From positions 1 through 64,000 of the forward strand of contig NZ_JXBW01000012.1 in assembly GCF_001447355.1 (NCBI RefSeq): a stretch of 64,000 nucleotides of DNA, given 5' to 3'. The notes below the pieces were generated by a model. It worked only from the letters and a program-made list of their open reading frames with translations. It had not been told where the DNA came from and ran no database searches. This document shows, piece by piece, positions 16,626 to 24,889 of this stretch (positions are counted from its first letter, which is position 1; each line of letters starts with the position of its first letter). Position numbers and translations under genes: made by a program. This DNA is from Alicyclobacillus tolerans (lineage in GTDB: Bacteria; Bacillota; Bacilli; Alicyclobacillales; Alicyclobacillaceae).

Positions 16626-17131
16626 CACCCTTTGTCGTTTGGATTCTGGGCCTGACTCAGGGCCTGTTGGACAGCCATCGCGAACGCGTACGAACTGAGC
16701 GTAGCGCCGGAGACGAAGTCCACATTGGCGCTCTGCTTCGCAATCACTTCGTTTGGCAGCACGGGATCGATATCGCTTTGCGGATAATGCGTGTCGCACT
16801 CAGTGATTTCCACCCGCACAATCTTGCCGTTCCGGATTGTCACCGCCACGTCAACCGTGCCTATTTGATCGGATCCCGTGCCTTGATACGTACCATCTAT
16901 GTACTTGGCCAATTTCACGGAGCTTGTCCCGCCGCTGCCGTTTGTGGTTGCATCGTTTGTCTTGTCCGTCAAAGCAGACTCGGCGCGTTGCTGCGTTGTA
17001 TTCGATCCGTTTGGCACGCCGGCCACCGGTTGATCTGCAAATGGTGCGGTGACGGCATAGCCCGCTGCATACATTGCGCCGAGCGCTACCGTGCACATGG
17101 CAATGAGCTGCTTGCTCATTTGCTTGGCCAT
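16625..17131 (-). CDS. Exported FMN-binding domain protein, flavinylation target
   Basis: A 168-residue protein. An N-terminal hydrophobic segment (about residues 7-31) acts as signal anchor, then an Asn/Thr-rich linker, then an FMN_bind domain (about residues 77-165). The flavinylation motif D-F-V-S-G-A-T-L-S places the predicted FMN on Thr144. The domain should face outside, carrying electrons near the wall. The start is taken as ATG 17131 (GGGCGGGTG box 6 bases upstream); an ATG at 17152 is possible. It is the first gene of the apbE/RnfD-like operon. Confidence 0.87.
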   Translation of the reverse strand: MAKQMSKQLIAMCTVALGAMYAAGYAVTAPFADQPVAGVPNGSNTTQQRAESALTDKTNDATTNGSGGTSSVKLAKYIDGTYQGTGSDQIGTVDVAVTIRNGKIVRVEITECDTHYPQSDIDPVLPNEVIAKQSANVDFVSGATLSSYAFAMAVQQALSQAQNPNDKG

Positions 17132-17237
17132 CCACAACACCCGCCCCCACATGAATAAACATTAACCAGTATAGCCTGCCTAGATTGAAAAACGATTGGC
17201 GGTTTAACGATATGTAGGGAAATGCGTGCGACATAGA

Positions 17238-17258
17238 GGCCGACCCCAAAGGTCGGCC
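17238..17258 (-). terminator. Hairpin after the 73-aa protein gene
   Basis: A perfect 8-bp stem (GGCCGACC with GGTCGGCC) and a 5-base loop begins 18 bases after the stop at 17276. There is no T run, so it is a weak candidate terminator. Confidence 0.4.
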
Positions 17259-17275
17259 CCCTCGCCTGTTCCAGG

Positions 17276-17497
17276 TTATTCCTCGATGCCTTTTTCGGTT
17301 TCTTCGACGAAGCCAAGGACAGTGTAAAACTTGCCCTCAAAGCTCGACGCCTCGACGTAGCCGTTGTGCAAGAGGCGATAGATGGCCGTGCGCGCCAGCG
17401 CACCACGGCGGAACTTCGGAGCCCCTGCACTGCTGATGGAGCGCAGGACCCGATTCGTCCGGTTGTCAATGGTCAGAACCACGGTTGCCGTTTTCAC
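17276..17497 (-). CDS. Hypothetical protein, 73 aa
   Basis: A small protein of unknown function that looks coding: GTG start with an AGGTGAAGG region upstream and balanced composition. Residues 1-20 read VVLTIDNRTNRVLRSISSAG, followed by a basic helix-like stretch (RRGALARTAIYRLLHNGYV) and an acidic tail. The basic middle could contact nucleic acid, but no named domain is recognised. It lies between the FMN-binding operon and another small gene on the same strand. Confidence 0.6.
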   Translation of the reverse strand: MKTATVVLTIDNRTNRVLRSISSAGAPKFRRGALARTAIYRLLHNGYVEASSFEGKFYTVLGFVEETEKGIEE

Positions 17498-17615
17498 GTT
17501 CCTTCACCTGCCTTCCTGCCATTTGTGCCCGCCCCATGGAAGCGAACACACCGTATACAATGCGGCCTTGTCCCGGATTGACATGGACAAAACGCCGAAC
17601 GGCGGGAAGAAGGCG

Positions 17616-17660
17616 CAAAACAGGGCGGCTCGCCACACGTGATGGCCAGTCCGCCCTGTG
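17616..17660 (-). terminator. Intrinsic terminator of the 65-aa gene
   Basis: ACAGGGCGG (17651-17659 side) pairs with CCGCCCTGT (17620-17628 side) across a loop that itself contains GGCC/GGCG-type pairing. TTTTGCG follows on the minus strand. It begins 13 bases after the stop at 17673. Confidence 0.7.
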
Positions 17661-17672
17661 TTCAGACAATCC

Positions 17673-17870
17673 TCATTCGACGTCATCCGGGATGCCGGCT
17701 GTCGCCTGCAAATTCCGTACGCGGCCCTCGTCAAGAAAGACGATGCCGTCACTGGTGCCGGCAAAGTAGACATCTCGGATCTGCTCGCGCGTCACGCGCA
17801 GACCTTCACCATCGTCGTGCAAACGATGGTCAACTTCCACCTCTGGCACATACGGCCTCTTCACAGGCAT
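17673..17870 (-). CDS. Hypothetical protein, 65 aa
   Basis: A small acidic protein with no recognised family. GACGGGGGG immediately precedes the ATG, closer than usual, and a good terminator follows, so it is probably expressed. The sequence (HRLHDDGEGLRVTREQIRD, then FLDEGRVRNLQATAGIPDD) is soluble and without membrane segments. Confidence 0.5.
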   Translation of the reverse strand: MPVKRPYVPEVEVDHRLHDDGEGLRVTREQIRDVYFAGTSDGIVFLDEGRVRNLQATAGIPDDVE

Positions 17871-17937
17871 CCCCCCGTCTACCGAATGTGATCGTCATAC
17901 GTAGTGTAGCCGGGAATGGACAATCCATACCAAAGGC

Positions 17938-18552
17938 TTATGCGACCTGCTTCTGCTGTTCCATCACCTTTTGGTGCGAAGGGAGAAACCAAGAGACGAC
18001 AAGCGTCAGCAACCCGATGCCGAACATCGTGATGAAAATATGGTGTAAGGCGTGAGCGAGCATTTGATCGACAAACGCCTTTAGGCCTGCCGAGAGGCCT
18101 GTCGCCGAACCCCCACCGCTGAGTTGGTTCAGAATACCCGTGAGCCGGCTTGAACTGAGCCCTGCTAACCCATTTGCATGTCGCGCGGCGTAATCTTGAA
18201 CTCCTGCGTTAAAGAGTGCCCCGAAGACCGTGACCCCGATGGTTTGCCCGAGAGATCGCGAGAACTGGTTCGAACCAGTCGCCGCACCACGCATTTGCCA
18301 CGGCACCGCCGATTGAATCATGACCGTCGTCGGAGTCGTCACGTAGCCCATACCAAGCCCCATGACCACCATGATGCCGACAAAGAACCAATAGGGCGAG
18401 TGTAACGCGACGGCCAACAACCAGAGCGTTGCACAGGCTACTAAAATAGCCCCAATGACCGTGGTCCGCTTTGCCCCCACCCGATACATGTAACGACCGG
18501 CGAACGCCGAGCCAAGCGGCCAAGCAATCGCCATCGGCGTCATGGTGGTCAT
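17938..18552 (-). pseudogene. DHA2-family multidrug exporter, C-terminal fragment
   Basis: This fragment encodes the last membrane helices of an EmrB/QacA-type (14-helix DHA2) drug:proton antiporter, from MAIAWPLGSAFAGRYMYRVG to the cytosolic end KVMEQQKQVA. The first two thirds of this piece repeat, at about 93% nucleotide identity, a segment also present in the upstream fragment at 18643-18906. The frame is cut off at 18540 where the sequence switches to an inverted copy of the same region. Confidence 0.85.
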
Positions 18553-18906
18553 GGGGCTTGGTTTGGGCTACGTGACGGCTCCGACGACGGTCATGATTCA
18601 ATCGGCGGTTCCGTGGCAAACGCGTGGTGCGGCGACTGGTTCGAACCAGTCGCCGCACCACGCGTTTGCCACGGAACCGCCGATTGAATCATGACCGCCG
18701 TCGGAGTCGCCCCGTAGCCCATACCAAGCCCCATGACCACCATGACGCCGACAAAGAACCAATAGGGCGAGTTTAACGCGACGGCCAACAACCAGATCGT
18801 TGCACAGGCTAATAAAATAGCCCCAATGAACGTGGGCCGCTTTGCCCCCACCCGATACATGAAACGACCGGCGAACGTCGAGCCAAGCGGCCAGGCAATC
18901 GACATC
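18271..18906. repeat. Diverged direct duplication with an inverted segment and a 110-bp perfect palindrome
   Basis: Direct copies at 18271-18540 and 18642-18906 (offset 371) differ at about 17 positions over about 262 bases. Between them, 18541-18642 is an inverted copy of 18643-18745. The innermost 55 bases of each arm are perfect (18588-18697, centre 18642/18643 at TTCGAA). The centre coincides with a natural palindrome of the gene, ACTGGTTCGAACCAGT. The left junction lies in shared TCGGCGTCATGGTGG-like sequence, consistent with template switching. Confidence 0.93.
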
Positions 18907-19817
18907 GGCATCAGGGTGAGACCCGAGCTGGTTGCGCTGTGTCCAAGTATGGTTTGGATCCACATGGGCAGATAAACGTTGGCGCCAATCAACACGAAAC
19001 TCGAAAGAAAGCCGATGATGTTTGATACGGCGATGACCGGGTTTGAAAACAGGCTCAGTGGCAACATCGGCTCTTTTGCCACTCGCTCGATCCAGACGAA
19101 ACCTGCAAGAAAAACTGCAGCCGCGACAAACAGACCGATGATGGTACCGCTATCCCACGCGTATTGACTGCCACCATTCAACAGCGCGTACAGTAAAGCA
19201 GATACGCCGACGGTGAAGACGGCCGCCCCAAGATAATCGATAGATTTGGCGTGCCGTTCAAACTTCTCATGCAAGAACAAGAGCACTAGGACAAACGACA
19301 CAGCACCTACCGGCACGTTGATATAGAAGATCCAGCGCCAGCTGACGTGATCGACAAACAACCCACCGACAAGAGGTCCGAGCAGCCCAGCCACACCCCA
19401 TACGGAGCTGAATAACCCTTGCATACGTGCGCGCTGTTCGCCAGGAAAGAGGTCGCCGATGATGGTAAACGTGATGGGCATCACGGCGCCGGCACCAATC
19501 CCTTGGAACGCGCGAAACCAGACCAATTCCGTCATGTTCTGTGAAGCACCGGAAAGCGCAGAACCGAGAACGAATAGAATAACACCAATGCTAAATATGA
19601 CTTTCCGGCCAAAGAGATCGGCCAACTTGCCGTAAATGGGCGTCGTCACACTGGTTGTCAAGGTATAAATGGCAAACACCCAACTATAAAGGCTAAGACC
19701 GTGCAATTCGCGCACGATGTGTGGCATCGCCGTACTGACGACCGTGACGTCGATAGCGACGAGGAACACGGCGACCAACATCGCAACCGTCACCATTTGG
19801 CGGTTTGTGTGTCGCAC
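18591..19817 (-). pseudogene. DHA2-family multidrug exporter, N-terminal fragment
   Basis: This fragment encodes about eleven helices of an EmrB/QacA-like exporter. It carries the MFS motif A region (GKLADLFGRKVIF), the motif C of antiporters (GPLVGGLFVDHVSWRWIFYINVP) and an intact first helix with acidic residue (LVAIDVTVVSTAMP). The GTG start has GAGGAGGG upstream. At the palindrome centre (18642) the frame leaves the gene and ends 17 residues later. If the repeat were collapsed, the protein would have a normal length of roughly 480 residues. Confidence 0.88.
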
Positions 19818-19909
19818 TCGAGATTTCCCTCCTCAATTCATTCGTAAACAACTCGCCGCCTCACCATACCGGACTCCCTATACATTTTCAAGTGGGTTTT
19901 ACAGCATCG

Positions 19910-20770
19910 TCAAACGTTTAACTGTAGATTGTCGATCAGTCGCGCCTTGCCGAAATACGCCGCCACCGCGAGCATTACATCGCCTTCGATCACGTCGATC
20001 GACTCCAAATCGGGAAGCGACACGACCTCGGCATAATCAAGACGAGCGATGGGATCTGCTGCAATGCGCTCACGCATGCCGGATGCAATCGCCTTGCCAT
20101 CGCGATTACCATTCGCGATTTGCTCGCGCGCCCAGCTGAGAGTGCGGTAGAGTATAGTCGCGTGATCGCGCTCCTCGGGAGAAAGGTAAATATTGCGCGA
20201 ACTTTTCGCCAGCCCGTCGGGCTCGCGTACCGTCGGCACGGAAACAATCTCGATGGGCATGTTCAAATCGGCGACCATGCGACGGATAATGGCGAGTTGC
20301 TGGCCGTCTTTTTGGCCAAAACACGCCACATCCGGTGCCACGATGTGAAATAGCTTCGAGACGACAGTTGCAACGCCAGCGAAATGGCCGGGACGCGTTT
20401 TCCCACATAGCTTTGCAGCCATGTCTGGGAGCTGCACGGTCGTCGCCATCGGCCGCGGGTACATCTCGGCAACCGCCGGCGTGAACGCAACATCGCACTG
20501 ACCGGTCGCGGCGAGTAAGCGTAGATCGCGGGCGAGATCGCGCGGATAGCTACTCAAGTCTTCATTGGCACCAAACTGCAGCGGATTGACGAAGATACTG
20601 ACGACGACAAAATCCGCCTCGCGACTTGCGGCTTCGACCAACGCGAGATGGCCCTCGTGCAGATACCCCATCGTCGGCACGAGCGCGATCCGCTGGCCAT
20701 TAGCTCTTGCCGTTGAGACCGCTTGGCGCAAGTCGAGAATGGTTTCACTTTGCCTAAACGGCTTAGCCAC
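19910..20770 (-). CDS. panC: Pantothenate synthetase (pantoate-beta-alanine ligase)
   Basis: A 286-residue enzyme joining pantoate and beta-alanine with ATP to make pantothenate. Diagnostic motifs are VPTMGYLHEGHLALV (HxGH nucleotide binding), FVNPLQFG, the loop KTRPGHFAGVATVV, FGQKDGQQLAII and SSRNIYLS (KMSKS-like). The start is most likely GTG 20770, 8 bases after AAAGGG; GTG 20779 is possible. It overlaps the end of panB by 8 bases. panD, needed for beta-alanine, is not in this window. Confidence 0.96.
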   Translation of the reverse strand: MAKPFRQSETILDLRQAVSTARANGQRIALVPTMGYLHEGHLALVEAASREADFVVVSIFVNPLQFGANEDLSSYPRDLARDLRLLAATGQCDVAFTPAVAEMYPRPMATTVQLPDMAAKLCGKTRPGHFAGVATVVSKLFHIVAPDVACFGQKDGQQLAIIRRMVADLNMPIEIVSVPTVREPDGLAKSSRNIYLSPEERDHATILYRTLSWAREQIANGNRDGKAIASGMRERIAADPIARLDYAEVVSLPDLESIDVIEGDVMLAVAAYFGKARLIDNLQLNV

Positions 20771-21632
20771 GACGCTCACCCTTTCTTTGCAACAAATCGA
20801 GAAACGCCTCTTGTTCGCTGGCCTGTAGATGAACAGTCTGCTCTTCACCTGGGAAGGCACCGCTTTTTACCTCATCGACATACTGCCGTGCAGCCGTTAC
20901 GATGGTCTCGGCAATGGAAGCGTACCGCTTGTTGTGCTTGGGAATGTACCCTGACGTGTATCCGATGAAATCGTGGAAGACGAGCACCTGACCGTCGCAC
21001 TGAGGCCCAGCGCCGATCCCGATGGTGGGAATCGTGAGCTGCTCGGTCACCGCAGCGGCCACTTCCGCAGGTACAGCCTCAAGGACGATGGCAAACGCCC
21101 CTGCTTCCGCAAGCGCCTTTGCATCCTCAATCATGCGCATGGCTGCATCGGCCGTCTTTCCTTGCACGGCAAACCCGCCAAACGCGTGTACAGACTGCGG
21201 CGTGAGGCCGATATGCCCCATCACAGGAATGCCCGCCCGTACAAGTCTGGCAATCGTCGGCGCCAGTTCCCTGCCGCCTTCTAACTTCAAGCCATGCACG
21301 CCACCTTCTTGCATCATGCGGGCTGCACTGCGCATGGCGTCTTCGGGTGACACCTGATAGGTTAAGAACGGCAGATCGGCAACCACCATCGCACCGTTTG
21401 TCGCGCCGCGCGACACCATACTCGCATGGTAAATCATCTGATCCAACGTCACAGGGACAGTTGTCGTCTGCCCTTGCACAACCATGCCAAGCGAGTCGCC
21501 AATCAACAATATATGCACGCCTGCTTCCGACAACAGATGCGCCGTGGGATAGTCGTACGCCGTCATCATGGCAATCTTTTCGCCAGCTTGCTTCATCTTG
21601 GCGAGTGTTCGCACGGTTACGTTCTTTGCCAA
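20763..21632 (-). CDS. panB: 3-methyl-2-oxobutanoate hydroxymethyltransferase
   Basis: A 289-residue TIM-barrel enzyme that transfers a hydroxymethyl group from methylene-tetrahydrofolate to 2-oxoisovalerate, giving ketopantoate. Motifs seen are MTAYDYPTAHLLSEAGVHI, GDSLGMVVQG (metal Asp), KLEGG, MGHIGLTPQSVH and GIGAGPQCDGQVLVFHD. The start is TTG 21632 with GGGGGAG 6 bases upstream. Only one base separates it from the stop of the DUF2520 gene, indicating translational coupling in a three-gene pantothenate operon. Confidence 0.96.
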   Translation of the reverse strand: MAKNVTVRTLAKMKQAGEKIAMMTAYDYPTAHLLSEAGVHILLIGDSLGMVVQGQTTTVPVTLDQMIYHASMVSRGATNGAMVVADLPFLTYQVSPEDAMRSAARMMQEGGVHGLKLEGGRELAPTIARLVRAGIPVMGHIGLTPQSVHAFGGFAVQGKTADAAMRMIEDAKALAEAGAFAIVLEAVPAEVAAAVTEQLTIPTIGIGAGPQCDGQVLVFHDFIGYTSGYIPKHNKRYASIAETIVTAARQYVDEVKSGAFPGEEQTVHLQASEQEAFLDLLQRKGERRG

Positions 21633-21633
21633 T

Positions 21634-22563
21634 TTAGTCTCCCCCTGTTTCAGATCCAAGCCATTGCATAAATTCGTCAGCTTGTGCCGCACCGATGCTC
21701 CCCTTCGCCTCGGCGATAGGCACCGTTGCCCGCGCCAATGCGAGGTAAACGGCGCGCGCCTCAGGATGACCCATGAGAACCTCGAGGTGTTTCGCCACAG
21801 TTGCGACGTCTCCTCGTTCGATGGGCCCGGTGAGCGCCTCGGGAATGCCCAGCCGCTGCACGTTGTCGATGGTGCCACGAACCAAAGGCAACAGGCTGCG
21901 CACGCCGTCTGGCAGTGGGGCCAGCCGCGAAGCTGTTGCCAAAAGTGCCACCAAGGCGTTTGAGGCGAGAGCCGCCGCGGCGTGGTACGCGACCTTGTCC
22001 TCGGCAGCCAACACGAAAGGCTGGCTCCCCCACCGCCTTGCCCAAGCAAAAGCTGCCTGCACGACGTCGGGATGGCCCTCCACGGCGATCGCGATACCTG
22101 ACAAGGCCTTGGCGCCATCTCCATGATCCGCAAACGTCTGCAGTGGATGCACACTGCCCACGCGAGCGCCGCAATCCGCAGCTGCGGCGAGGGCTGTGCT
22201 CGCCAGCGCTCCCGATGTATGGATGACGATTTGTCCGGGGCGGATCGCGTCGAACTCGCACAGTTGCGCGGCAACGCTCACAATTTCGCGATCCGGAACT
22301 GTAATCCAAATCACATCCGCAGCGCGAGCCACTGGGGCGGCGTCACGCCAATCCAACACAGACACGCCGGTCCTTTGTCGAAAAGCGAAAGCACGGCGAC
22401 TGCCCTCGTCCTTGCGAAAAGCGCAGAGGATATCGGCCCCCATCTCTTGGCAAGCACAGGCCACAGCCGTTCCCACCCTGCCGGGGCCCACGATGGCCAT
22501 CGCAAGAGACTCTGGTTTCATCGTCTGCTTATAAGCTGCCAATTCGCGTTTGACTCCTATCAT
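21634..22563 (-). CDS. Rossmann-like DUF2520 protein, candidate PanG-type ketopantoate reductase
   Basis: A 309-residue protein with an N-terminal NAD(P)-binding Rossmann domain (AIVGPGRVGTAVACAC at about residue 22) and a helical C-terminal DUF2520 domain. It heads the panBC operon. Ketopantoate reductase is the missing step between PanB and PanC, and no panE-like gene is nearby. PanG of Francisella, a known alternative ketopantoate reductase, has this type of architecture as far as I recall. HTSGALAS and SVHPLQTF are recognisable family blocks. The ATG 22563 has GGAAGTGA upstream. Function is inferred from context. Confidence 0.8.
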   Translation of the reverse strand: MIGVKRELAAYKQTMKPESLAMAIVGPGRVGTAVACACQEMGADILCAFRKDEGSRRAFAFRQRTGVSVLDWRDAAPVARAADVIWITVPDREIVSVAAQLCEFDAIRPGQIVIHTSGALASTALAAAADCGARVGSVHPLQTFADHGDGAKALSGIAIAVEGHPDVVQAAFAWARRWGSQPFVLAAEDKVAYHAAAALASNALVALLATASRLAPLPDGVRSLLPLVRGTIDNVQRLGIPEALTGPIERGDVATVAKHLEVLMGHPEARAVYLALARATVPIAEAKGSIGAAQADEFMQWLGSETGGD

Positions 22564-22756
22564 GGCATCACTTCCGCAGGTAATTGTACCAATCTTCCAT
22601 GAAAATGTGGAAACGTGTGTGAAGTATAAGGTGGAACGGGTATAGCGCGCCTTCGCCAGTGGCACACCAGATTGTAAGGCATCCGTCGCAGATGAAACGG
22701 ATACTTTTGCTGAACCCGCTTTGGACCCGAAGATCATCCACCTTGGGGGAATCGAT

Positions 22757-23107
22757 ATGGAGAAATGGCTACAGTCCGCTGCTTCGGTACCTAAATACGC
22801 GCGGTTATGTGGGCTCATCGCACTTTCCATCGCTATTTTGTGCGCCATCGCTCCCACGTTTGGCGTATTGCGACTTGAACCAGCGGCCGTCGTGCTTGGT
22901 GCCATCGCCTTGTTCGGAGGCTTTCGCGGCGTCGGCGCGGGAATCCTCGTCATGTGTGCGATGGATCTCATTTTAAGTCCAGCGTTTTGGACAAACGTCA
23001 CCTGGGCGACCAGTCCCTATTCCGTCGTCGATCACTCGCTCGCATACTTTGACGTCGTGGGTATCATTGCCATGTCGGCACTTCTCTTTAAACGCCCTCA
23101 TGGTTGA
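22757..23107 (+). CDS. Small multi-pass membrane protein, 116 aa
   Basis: Three to four hydrophobic helices (about residues 14-32, 36-50, 52-70 and 97-112) and little else. TTGGGGGA lies 6 bases before the ATG. No family is recognised. It faces away from the pantothenate operon and lies 47 bases upstream of an MFS transporter on the same strand, so the two may be cotranscribed. Confidence 0.7.
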   Translation: MEKWLQSAASVPKYARLCGLIALSIAILCAIAPTFGVLRLEPAAVVLGAIALFGGFRGVGAGILVMCAMDLILSPAFWTNVTWATSPYSVVDHSLAYFDVVGIIAMSALLFKRPHG

Positions 23108-23154
23108 ACGACGCACCTTATGTTCGGTGTGCAAGGCCTGGGAGGGGATTTGCC

Positions 23155-24414
23155 ATGCAGGTTAGTAAACGGTGGGGCATCATGAGCATCGCAACGATTC
23201 CACTCATCATAACCCTGGGCAACGCCATGATGATCCCCGTACTCCCCATCCTTCAACGTCAGCTCCACATTAATGCGGTCCAAAGTAGCCTCGTCATCAC
23301 GGCGTACTCGATCATCGCGATCGTCCTCATTCCTGTGGCAGGATTCATCTCGGATCGGGTGGGCCGCAAACGCGTCATTCTGCCTGCACTTGGGGTCACG
23401 GCCGCGGGCGGATTGATTGCAGGCATGGGAGCCAGTCTCTTGCACAGTTATGGCTGGATACTCGCAGGGCGCTTCATCCAGGGCGCCGGATCGGCCGGAG
23501 CCATGCCCATCGCGATGCCACTTGTCGGGGATATGTTAAAGCGCGATGAAGATGTGAGCAAGGCACTAGGTACCATCGAGACGTCCAACACGTTGGGCAA
23601 AGTGCTAAGCCCCATCCTTGGCGCGGCACTGGCTATGTGGGTGTTTTCGTTACCGTTTTACGCCATTCCTGTGCTGTGTCTCATCTCCGGCAGCATGGTT
23701 GCATTATGTGTCCGCGTGCCTAAACACGATGCTGAGAAACCCCCGCATCCAGTCCGCGTAGCCGTGTTACTGTCCCTCTTGCGCAAGCATCTGCGCTGGT
23801 TATCGGCTGTGTTTGTCATGGGTGCCTTGGCCATGTTCGTTTTGTTTGGCACACTTGTCTATTTGTCAGACAGGCTGGAGTCGACTTGGAACTTAGATGG
23901 CATCTTAAAGGGATTGGTTCTCGCGGTTCCACTTTGCTGTTTGTGCTTGACCTCCTATCTGGTCGGGCATATCATCAGCGATCGCGCACGTCGCATGAAG
24001 TACGCTACAGTCGGCGGCGGGCTCGTCGCATGCGGCGGCTCAGTCAGCGGTGCGATGGTACCTGGCGCATTTTCGCTCGCCATGTCCGTTTGTGTTATCT
24101 GTATTGGCATTGGTGCGGTTCTGCCAGCCGTCGGCGCGCTTATTACAGAAAGCATTGACAAAGAACAACGTGGTTCCATCACATCGGTGTATACCAGCAC
24201 TCGCTTCTTAGGCGTGGCCGCGGGCCCCTTCACCGTGTCGCTGTTATCTGCCCTTGGGCAAGTCTGGGTGTTTGGGCTCATGGCAAGCCTGTGTCTGTTG
24301 GCCGCATTGTACAGCATGCGGGCGATAAAAGTCGGCGCCGATGGACATGGGCGAACGAAGATGATGCAAAGTGGCGCTTCTCGACGGCCCATACGTGTAA
24401 AAGGCATGCCGTAA
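23155..24414 (+). CDS. MFS transporter, DHA1-like
   Basis: A 419-residue twelve-helix permease of the major facilitator superfamily, closest to the Bmr/TetA drug:proton antiporter branch. Motif A is GFISDRVGRKRVILP, and the fifth-helix antiporter region reads TLGKVLSPILGAALA. A GGAGGGG box precedes the ATG at 23155. The basic C-terminal tail is cytosolic. A drug substrate is typical for the family but cannot be shown. Confidence 0.88.
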   Translation: MQVSKRWGIMSIATIPLIITLGNAMMIPVLPILQRQLHINAVQSSLVITAYSIIAIVLIPVAGFISDRVGRKRVILPALGVTAAGGLIAGMGASLLHSYGWILAGRFIQGAGSAGAMPIAMPLVGDMLKRDEDVSKALGTIETSNTLGKVLSPILGAALAMWVFSLPFYAIPVLCLISGSMVALCVRVPKHDAEKPPHPVRVAVLLSLLRKHLRWLSAVFVMGALAMFVLFGTLVYLSDRLESTWNLDGILKGLVLAVPLCCLCLTSYLVGHIISDRARRMKYATVGGGLVACGGSVSGAMVPGAFSLAMSVCVICIGIGAVLPAVGALITESIDKEQRGSITSVYTSTRFLGVAAGPFTVSLLSALGQVWVFGLMASLCLLAALYSMRAIKVGADGHGRTKMMQSGASRRPIRVKGMP

Positions 24415-24509
24415 CTCTCGGGCAGGATACGCCAGACCGTACGTAAACCGCCGCCTTTAATACCCAACAATTTACACGCCATTTCGCTGGCGATCCCTTG
24501 CGAAACGTG

Positions 24510-24750
24510 TTACACTGACGAACACAAACTCCTGTGATGTTGGTGGGACATTTTTTGGTTTTAATCTATGGCGAGTAATATGGGAATCCGACTCCAGCTT
24601 GAAGATGCCATGCCTCCGTGAGTGGAAGGTTGAATCAAGCGATAGGATACCCACCTGTGAGAGCAGGTTCAAAACCGATTGTCCCACGGCAGAACGGGGT
24701 ACATAGGAAGCCGTTTCTCAATGTGCGAAGCATTGGGAGGCGGTTTTTTG
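24510..24750 (+). ncRNA. ssrS: 6S RNA (RNA polymerase-binding regulatory RNA)
   Basis: A rod-like RNA can be drawn from about 24525 to 24710. Pairings are TCCTGTG (24530-24536) with CATAGGA (24702-24708), GTGGGACA (24543-24550) with TGTCCCAC (24680-24687), GGTTTT (24557-24562) with AAAACC (24671-24676), TGGGAATCC (24581-24589) with GGATACCCA (24645-24653, one mismatch) and GCTTGA (24597-24602) with TCAAGC (24635-24640). The open middle has a free 5' strand (24563-24580) opposite a small ACCTG/CAGGT hairpin, the layout of the 6S central bubble that mimics an open promoter. TACACT (24511-24516) is a plausible -10 box. A terminator hairpin (24711-24743, T6) ends it. Confidence 0.75.
24711..24749 (+). 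terminator. Terminator of the 6S RNA transcript
   Basis: A 13-bp stem with G:U pairs (24711-24723 with 24731-24743), a 7-base loop TGCGAAG, then six T residues. Confidence 0.88.
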
Positions 24751-24889
24751 TTTTTCTTCATAAGCATCTTCACCTGCGCCATCGCCTGCACACGTTTGCT
24801 TTCCATCCGGATTTTTCGTGTATAACCCACAAAAGGATCCACATGTTAATCGACGAGGAAACAAGTGATCAATTTTGGAGGATGATACG

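Noticed and set aside
15702-16799. Longer version of the second ApbE protein starting at 16799
   Set aside because: The extra 58 residues are an Arg/Cys-rich shadow of the FMN-binding gene; the coupled ATG at 16625 suits the family.
17276-17870. Toxin-antitoxin pair formed by the two small genes
   Set aside because: They are separated by 175 bases and a terminator, and neither resembles a known toxin or antitoxin.
18541-18750. Large palindrome as insertion-sequence or transposon terminal repeats
   Set aside because: Its arms are coding sequence of the surrounding exporter, and there is no transposase, no target-site duplication and no cargo.
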